This document shows positions 59,133-64,000 of a stretch of DNA of 64,000 bases, in pieces. A model generated the notes under the pieces. The model saw nothing but the letters and a program-made list of their open reading frames with translations. It made no database searches and was not told where the DNA came from. Position 1 is the stretch's first letter. Each line of letters begins with the position of its first letter. This stretch comes from Hymenobacter sedentarius (GTDB lineage: Bacteria > Bacteroidota > Bacteroidia > Cytophagales > Hymenobacteraceae), in NCBI RefSeq assembly GCF_001507645.1, contig NZ_CP013909.1, forward strand, positions 1,178,001 through 1,242,000, given 5' to 3'. The position numbers were made by a program, and so were the translations under genes.

Positions 59133-59152
59133 GCCCGCTTGTTTCAAAATTT

Positions 59153-59623
59153 ATGCATTTCGACCGTACCCTGCTGCTGGAAATGCTCCAAGACGCCATC
59201 GGCGACGAGGAGCTGTTCATCGTGGGCCTTACCGTATCCGATTCGGTGATGCCGAAGGTGACCGTCACCCTCGACGGCCCCACCGGCCTGGCCATTCAGG
59301 CGTGCGCCACCATCAGCCGCCGCCTGGCGCGCCGCATCGACGAGCACTACGGCGAGGACTCTGCCTACTCCCTGGAAGTGACCAGCCCCGGCGCCGACCA
59401 GCCCCTGACGGACCCCCGCCAGTACCAGCGCCACATCGGCCGCTCGCTGGCCCTCAAGCTCACCGACGGCACCGAGAAAACCGGCGTCCTCACTGCGGCC
59501 ACGCCGGAAGGCGTGGAAATTGAAGAAGTGATTAAACAAAAGACCAAGAAAACGACCCTGCCCGCGGCCTTTTATTCCTTCGGGGATATCCAGGAAGCCA
59601 AGGTGGTTATCTCCTTTAAATAA
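59153..59623 (+). CDS. rimP: ribosome maturation factor RimP
   Basis: A 156-residue RimP for 30S assembly. ATG 59153 (MHFDRTLLLEMLQDAIGDEELFIVGLTVSD) is chosen because the upstream open frame covers the leader hairpin. The N-terminal domain includes VTVTLDGPTGLAIQACATISRRLARRIDEHYGEDSAYSLEVTSPG, with the family Sxx...LEVSSPG signature, and the C-terminal SH3-like domain begins GRSLALKLTDGTEKTGVL. The gene is followed by nusA 16 bases later and then infB, the classic operon order. Confidence 0.94.
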   Translation: MHFDRTLLLEMLQDAIGDEELFIVGLTVSDSVMPKVTVTLDGPTGLAIQACATISRRLARRIDEHYGEDSAYSLEVTSPGADQPLTDPRQYQRHIGRSLALKLTDGTEKTGVLTAATPEGVEIEEVIKQKTKKTTLPAAFYSFGDIQEAKVVISFK

Positions 59624-59639
59624 ATACCGTTCTGCCTCT

Positions 59640-61106
59640 ATGAACAGCCACGAATTAATCGAGTCCTTTAGCGAATTTGCCCGGAGCAAGAACATCGACC
59701 GGCCCACGATGATGAGCATCCTGGACGACGTGTTCCGCACGATGATTCGCAAAAAGTACGACCAGGACGAAAACTTCGACGTTATCATCAACCCCGATAA
59801 CGGTGACTTGGAAATTTGGCGCAACCGCGAAATCGTGGACGACAACTCCGAGGATATCTGGGACCACGATAAAATCATGCTTTCCGAAGCCCAGAAAATC
59901 GAGCCCGACTTCGAAATCGGCGAATCGGTGGCCGAGGCCGTGAAGCTGGAGGACTTTGGCCGTCGTGCCGTGCTCATGGCTCGCCAGACGCTGATTCAGC
60001 GCGTGAAGGACCTGGAGCGCGACAACCTGTACCAGAAATACAAAGACCAGGTCGGCGAAATCGTGACCGGCGAAGTGTACCAGGTGTGGAGCCGCGAGGC
60101 TCTTATCATGGACAAGGACGACAACGAGCTGGTGATGCCCAAGGGCGAGCAAATCCCCAAGGACCGGTTCCGCAAGGGCGACACCGTGCGCGCCGTGGTG
60201 CACCGCGTGGAAGTCATCAACGGCACGCCCAAAATCATTCTTTCCCGCGCCGCGCCGGCGTTCCTGGAGCGGTTGTTCGAGCTGGAAGTGCCCGAGATTT
60301 ACGACGGCCTCATCACCATCAAGAACGTGGTGCGCGAGCCCGGCGAGCGCGCCAAAGTGGCCGTGGAGAGCTACGACGAGCGGATTGACCCCGTGGGCGC
60401 TTGCGTCGGCATGAAGGGCAGCCGCATCCATCCGGTGGTGCGCGAGCTCGAAAACGAGAACATCGACATCATCAACTACACCGACAACCTGGAACTCTAC
60501 ATCGCGCGGGCACTATCGCCGGCCAAAGTAGGTTCTATGAAGATAAATCAGGAAAGCGGCCGGGTTTCGGTGTTCATGAAGCCCGACCAAGTGAGCTTGG
60601 CCATCGGCCGCGGCGGTGCCAACATCAAGCTGGCCAGCCGGTTGGTGGGCATGGAAATCGACGTGTTCCGCGAAGCCATCGACTACGAGGAGGACATTTC
60701 GCTGGACGAGTTCCAGGACGAAATCGAGCCTTGGGTACTGGCCGAATTGAAGAAAATTGGCCTGGATACCGGCCGTGCCGTGCTCGCCGTCAAGAAAGAC
60801 GACATCGTGCGCCGCACCGAGCTGGAAGAAGAAATGGTGGACGATGTGTACCGCATTATCCGCCAGGAATTTGCCGACGACGAAGACCTTGACGAAAGCT
60901 CTTTGGAAGCGGCCAAAACCCCTGTATCTTCGGATAAAACCGGCGAGGCGAAAGCCAACCCGACCGATGAGGAAGCCGCCGTTACCCACGCTTCCGCAAC
61001 TGCTACAACCCCTGAACACACCCCTTTGGTGGCTGAAATGACCGACGAAACCCAAGCAACGACTGAGGATGCGGGCGCAAGCTCTCCCGCCGAGCCAGCC
61101 CAATGA
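59640..61106 (+). CDS. nusA: transcription termination/antitermination factor NusA
   Basis: A 488-residue NusA that binds RNA polymerase and RNA to control pausing and termination. The N-terminal domain (MNSHELIESFSEFARSKNIDRPTMMSILDDVF) binds polymerase. The S1 domain follows at about residues 137-205 (VGEIVTGEVYQVWSREALIMD). KH1 and KH2 are seen in DPVGACVGMKGSRIHPVVRELENENIDII and PDQVSLAIGRGGANIKLASRLVG. The C-terminal tail past about residue 410 is acidic and Thr/Ala-rich (EEMVDDVYRIIRQEFADDEDLDES, then SSPAEPAQ) and has no AR repeats of the E. coli kind. It is 124 bases upstream of infB. Confidence 0.95.
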   Translation: MNSHELIESFSEFARSKNIDRPTMMSILDDVFRTMIRKKYDQDENFDVIINPDNGDLEIWRNREIVDDNSEDIWDHDKIMLSEAQKIEPDFEIGESVAEAVKLEDFGRRAVLMARQTLIQRVKDLERDNLYQKYKDQVGEIVTGEVYQVWSREALIMDKDDNELVMPKGEQIPKDRFRKGDTVRAVVHRVEVINGTPKIILSRAAPAFLERLFELEVPEIYDGLITIKNVVREPGERAKVAVESYDERIDPVGACVGMKGSRIHPVVRELENENIDIINYTDNLELYIARALSPAKVGSMKINQESGRVSVFMKPDQVSLAIGRGGANIKLASRLVGMEIDVFREAIDYEEDISLDEFQDEIEPWVLAELKKIGLDTGRAVLAVKKDDIVRRTELEEEMVDDVYRIIRQEFADDEDLDESSLEAAKTPVSSDKTGEAKANPTDEEAAVTHASATATTPEHTPLVAEMTDETQATTEDAGASSPAEPAQ

Positions 61107-61143
61107 CGGCCGCGCGGCCGGTACGGCAAGGGTAACAAATCGT

Positions 61144-61173
61144 GCCAGTGGGCGCGGTTTGCGCCCTGCTGGC
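61144..61173 (+). terminator. hairpin after nusA
   Basis: GCCAGTGGGCGC (61144-61155) and GCGCCCTGCTGGC (61161-61173) form a long but mismatched stem with a short loop, followed by an AT-rich tail without a T-run. It may be a processing or weak termination site inside the operon. Confidence 0.4.
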
Positions 61174-61187
61174 AAGATTTAATGTAA

Positions 61188-61195
61188 TACCTTTG
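61188..61195 (+). promoter_or_regulatory. internal -7 box (TACCTTTG) ahead of infB
   Basis: An exact TAnnTTTG match 35 bases before ATG 61231. It could give infB its own promoter inside the operon. TTTG at 61158-61161 is 26 bases upstream, longer than usual. Confidence 0.45.
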
Positions 61196-61230
61196 CACTT
61201 AGAAGCGTATCGTACGCGAGAAAAGATAGA

Positions 61231-64000
61231 ATGGCGGAAGCAACCCCGAAACGGCTACAACAGGCGGCCAAAGACCTGAATATTGGAATGGACAGGGTGG
61301 TCGAAGCCCTGGCCAAGAAAGGCATACAAGTAGAGAACAAGCCCACCACCAAGCTGACCGGTGAGCAAGTTGCCTCGCTTGAGAAGGAATTCGCGGCCTC
61401 TGCCCACGACCGGCAGGAGGCACAGAAAGTCATTCAGGCCAAGCGCCAGAGCGACCTCGACGCGGCTCCCAAACCTGCTGCTCCGGCCCCGCGTCCGGTA
61501 CAAGCTGCGGCCCCGGCTCCCAAGCCAGCGGCACCAGTAGCTCCTGTGGCTGCGGCGCCCGCCCCGGCCCCTGCTCCGGTAGCACCAGCTGCCCCCGTGG
61601 CAGCCGCTCCGGCCCCTGCGCCCACCCCAGCTCCGACGGCACCTGCCGCCCCGGGGCTGAAGGTGCTCGGCAAAATGGAGCTCGACAGCAAAGGCCGCGT
61701 GATGGCTGCCAAGCCCAAGCCAGCGGAAACGCCGGTGGCGGCTGCTCCCGCGCCGGCCCCGGTAGCCCCGAAGGTGGAAGCTCCAGTTGTTCCTGCTCCT
61801 AAAGTAGAAGCGCCTGCACCCGTGGCTGCTCCGGTAGCTCAACCAGTTGCGAAGGCAGAGGCTCCGGCACCGGTGGCACCAGCCCCCGCGCCAGTAGCAC
61901 CGGCCCCGGCGGCTCCCGTAGCTCAGGCACCGGCTGCTCCCGTAGCTGCTGCTCCCGTCGCCCCGGTGGCCGAAGCTGCTGCACCCGAAGACACCAGCAC
62001 CATCGTGGCCAAGTCGGATACGCTGAAGGGCCTCACGGTTCTGGGCAAAATCGACTTGTCGTCTATTAACAACGACCGTCGTGGTCCGGGTGGCCGTGGC
62101 CCTCGTCCCATTGCTTCATCGGATGTGAGCAAGCGCGGCTTGCCTGCTGGCCCTGGCCAGAAGAAGCGCACGCGCCTGCCCGGCCCTCCCGGCAGCACCA
62201 CCAGCCCACCCAGCCCCGGTTACCAGGGCAACCGCCCCGCCGGTGCTCCCGGCCAAGGCGGCGGCTACCAGGGCAACCGACCCGGTCAGGGTGGCCCCGG
62301 CCAGCGCCCCGGTGCTCCCGGCCAGCGTCCCGGCCAGCCCGGTCCCAAGCCCAACGCCCCCGCGCTTACGCCGGAGCAGGCTGAAAAGCAAATTCAAGAG
62401 CAGATTAAGGCCACGCTGGCCAAGCTCGGCGGCAACAAAGCCACTGGCCAGGCCAACCGCGCGAAGTATCGCCGCGACAAGCGCAGCATGCTGGCGGAGG
62501 ACCGCGAGGCCCTGCGCGCGCAGAACGAGCTCGACGCCAAGACCCTCAAGCTCACGGAGTTCATCTCGGCCAATGACCTGGCCTCGCTGATGGACGTGAA
62601 CGTGAACGAGGTAATCAAGGTGTGCTTGGGCATGGGCATGTTCGTGTCCATCAACCAGCGCCTCGATGCCGAAGCCATCACGGTAATTGCCGACGAATTC
62701 GGTTTCGATGTAGAATTCCTGTCTAAAGAAGAGGAAGAAATCAGCATCGACGCCGGCGACAGCGAAGAGGACCTGCGCCCCCGCGCTCCCATCGTGACCA
62801 TCATGGGCCACGTCGACCACGGCAAGACGTCGCTGCTTGACTACATCCGCGACGCAAGTGTGGCCAAGGGCGAAGCCGGCGGCATCACGCAGCACATCGG
62901 TGCCTACGAGGTGCGGACCAAATCGGGCCAGCCCATTACTTTCCTTGACACGCCTGGTCACGAAGCCTTTACGGCCATGCGTGCCCGTGGTGCCAAGGTG
63001 ACGGACATCGCCATCATCGTGGTAGCGGCCGACGACTCGGTGATGCCCCAGACCAAGGAAGCTATCAACCACGCGCAAGCGGCGGGGGTGCCGATTATCA
63101 TCGCCCTCAACAAGATTGACAAGCCCTCGGCTAACCCCGAGAAAATCCGCGAGGAGCTTTCCCAGATTAACATTCTGGTGGAAGAGTGGGGCGGCAAGTA
63201 CCAGAGTCAGGAGGTTTCGGCCAAGTCGGGCATTGGTATTGAAGACTTGCTCGAGAAGGTGTTGCTGGAGGCCGAATTGCTCGACCTGAAAGCCAACCCC
63301 GACCGCGGCGCCATTGGTACCGTGATTGAAGCCTCGCTGGACAAAGGCCGTGGCTACGTAACCACCGTGCTGGTGCAAACCGGTACGCTGAATGTGGGCG
63401 ACGTAATCCTGGCCGGCCCGCACTTTGGTCGCGTGAAAGCCATGACGGACCACCGCGGCAAGAAGATGAAGTCAGCGCCGCCGGCCACGCCGGTACAGGT
63501 GCTCGGCCTCACCGGTGCCCCGCAGGCCGGCGACCGCATCCAGGTAATGGAAACGGAGCGCGAAGCCCGCGAAATCGCCACCCAGCGCTTGCAGCTGGCC
63601 CGTGAGCAAACCATCCGGACCAAGAAGCACATCACGCTGGACGAAATCGGCCGCCGCTTGGCTATCGGTTCGTTTAAGGAGCTCAATATCCTAGTGAAAG
63701 GCGACGTGGACGGTTCGGTGGAAGCACTCTCCGACTCGCTGCTGAAGCTGAGCACGCCGGAAGTGAAGGTGAACATCCTCTCGAAAGGGGTGGGCGCCAT
63801 TTCAGAAAGCGACGTGCTACTGGCCTCGGCATCCGACGCCATCATCATCGGCTTCCAGGTGCGGCCCTCGCAGAGTGCCCGCAAGCTGGCCGAGCAGGAG
63901 CAGATTGATATCCGCCTGTACAGCATCATTTACAACGCCATCAACGAGGTGAAGGATGCCATGGAAGGCATGCTGGCCCCGACGGTGCAGGAAGTGGTGA
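61231..64000 (+). CDS. infB: translation initiation factor IF-2 (partial, 3' end outside window)
   Basis: The first 923 codons of IF-2, running off the end of the window. ATG 61231 begins [20 protein letters not shown], the IF2 N-terminal domain. A long low-complexity linker rich in Ala, Pro and Val (about residues 80-250) and a Gly/Gln/Pro/Arg-rich part ([26 protein letters not shown]) follow, as is usual in Bacteroidota. The GTPase domain starts near residue 520, with G1 [14 protein letters not shown] at 526-539, [11 protein letters not shown] (G3), NKIDKP (G4) and SAKSGIG (G5). Later parts ([32 protein letters not shown]) are standard. It carries fMet-tRNA to the 30S subunit. Confidence 0.95.
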   Translation, partial: MAEATPKRLQQAAKDLNIGMDRVVEALAKKGIQVENKPTTKLTGEQVASLEKEFAASAHDRQEAQKVIQAKRQSDLDAAPKPAAPAPRPVQAAAPAPKPAAPVAPVAAAPAPAPAPVAPAAPVAAAPAPAPTPAPTAPAAPGLKVLGKMELDSKGRVMAAKPKPAETPVAAAPAPAPVAPKVEAPVVPAPKVEAPAPVAAPVAQPVAKAEAPAPVAPAPAPVAPAPAAPVAQAPAAPVAAAPVAPVAEAAAPEDTSTIVAKSDTLKGLTVLGKIDLSSINNDRRGPGGRGPRPIASSDVSKRGLPAGPGQKKRTRLPGPPGSTTSPPSPGYQGNRPAGAPGQGGGYQGNRPGQGGPGQRPGAPGQRPGQPGPKPNAPALTPEQAEKQIQEQIKATLAKLGGNKATGQANRAKYRRDKRSMLAEDREALRAQNELDAKTLKLTEFISANDLASLMDVNVNEVIKVCLGMGMFVSINQRLDAEAITVIADEFGFDVEFLSKEEEEISIDAGDSEEDLRPRAPIVTIMGHVDHGKTSLLDYIRDASVAKGEAGGITQHIGAYEVRTKSGQPITFLDTPGHEAFTAMRARGAKVTDIAIIVVAADDSVMPQTKEAINHAQAAGVPIIIALNKIDKPSANPEKIREELSQINILVEEWGGKYQSQEVSAKSGIGIEDLLEKVLLEAELLDLKANPDRGAIGTVIEASLDKGRGYVTTVLVQTGTLNVGDVILAGPHFGRVKAMTDHRGKKMKSAPPATPVQVLGLTGAPQAGDRIQVMETEREAREIATQRLQLAREQTIRTKKHITLDEIGRRLAIGSFKELNILVKGDVDGSVEALSDSLLKLSTPEVKVNILSKGVGAISESDVLLASASDAIIIGFQVRPSQSARKLAEQEQIDIRLYSIIYNAINEVKDAMEGMLAPTVQEVV

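Noticed and set aside
61470..62350. Tandem repeat-like Ala/Pro-rich DNA in infB as a separate repeat element
   Set aside because: It is the normal low-complexity linker of Bacteroidota IF-2, in frame throughout.
1..64000. tRNA, rRNA, CRISPR array, phage or transposase genes
   Set aside because: No T-loop-like GGTTCGAATCC motifs, no regularly spaced direct repeats, and no integrase or transposase frames were found in the gaps or among coding regions.

Overview
The window looks like a chromosomal segment of an aerobic, pigmented, GC-rich Bacteroidota, most likely Hymenobacter or a close relative. This is inferred from a type IX secretion (Por) C-terminal domain on a large secreted protein, repeated TAnnTTTG promoter boxes, cruF/crtD-type carotenoid genes as used for flexixanthin-like pigments, a DUF6427-like membrane protein next to rbfA, and the general gene content. 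No rRNA, tRNA, CRISPR array, prophage or insertion sequence was seen.

Layout. 1-1.4 kb: end of a surface-glycan region (GT2 glycosyltransferase, methyltransferase), then an aldehyde dehydrogenase and a Uma2-fold protein. 3.8-10.1 kb: a nucleotide-sugar operon (WbpD-like acetyltransferase, WbpA/TviB-like dehydrogenase, galE, rmlB, WbpP-like epimerase, rmlA), without rmlC/rmlD or wbpB/wbpE. 10.4-15 kb: radA, a thioredoxin-fold lipoprotein-like or periplasmic protein lacking the first active-site cysteine, and a radical SAM/SPASM enzyme. 15-19.6 kb: small proteins, an inositol monophosphatase family enzyme, lnt, rsmI and a pterin dehydratase. 19.7-24.4 kb: two small disordered proteins, a metallophosphatase and a T9SS-secreted protein behind an AT-rich island. 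24.6-31 kb: a sigma/anti-sigma-like pair, glyA, tatC, rpiB and a TPR histidine kinase. 31-38 kb: M13 and M28 lipoprotein peptidases, a GapN-like dehydrogenase and two membrane proteins. 38.5-45.9 kb: a small helical protein, a YciF-like protein, a TetR regulator, cruF and crtD, ctlX with a frameshift, an RlmI-like methyltransferase, a GNAT and an SRPBCC protein. 45.9-58.9 kb: an OmpA-domain protein, a SNF2 helicase, a LolC/E-type permease, a methyltransferase, rbfA, membrane proteins, selD and a DUF2911 protein. 59-64 kb: rimP-nusA-infB, with infB running off the window.

The standout is a 347-residue intein inserted between Lys and Thr of the SNF2 Walker A motif (49380-50420). It starts with Ala rather than Cys/Ser, carries the Trp/Cys/Thr signature of class 3 inteins and has two LAGLIDADG motifs. 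It is not a wholly new class, since a class 3 Snf2 intein is known from Deinococcus, but it is a clean mobile genetic parasite in an ATPase active site.

The second theme is intergenic repeat structure. There are GTCATnnTGAG palindromes, GTTGAGCTAAAA hairpins, and hairpins built from 7- or 8-base tandem units. In two genes the repeat itself supplies the last codons and the stop, and in one gene a palindrome supplies the ATG. Other points are a G-run frameshift that removes the catalytic Cys of ctlX, a terminator-like hairpin in the rimP leader, and several -7 boxes only 4-9 bases from the start codon, which suggests leaderless mRNAs.
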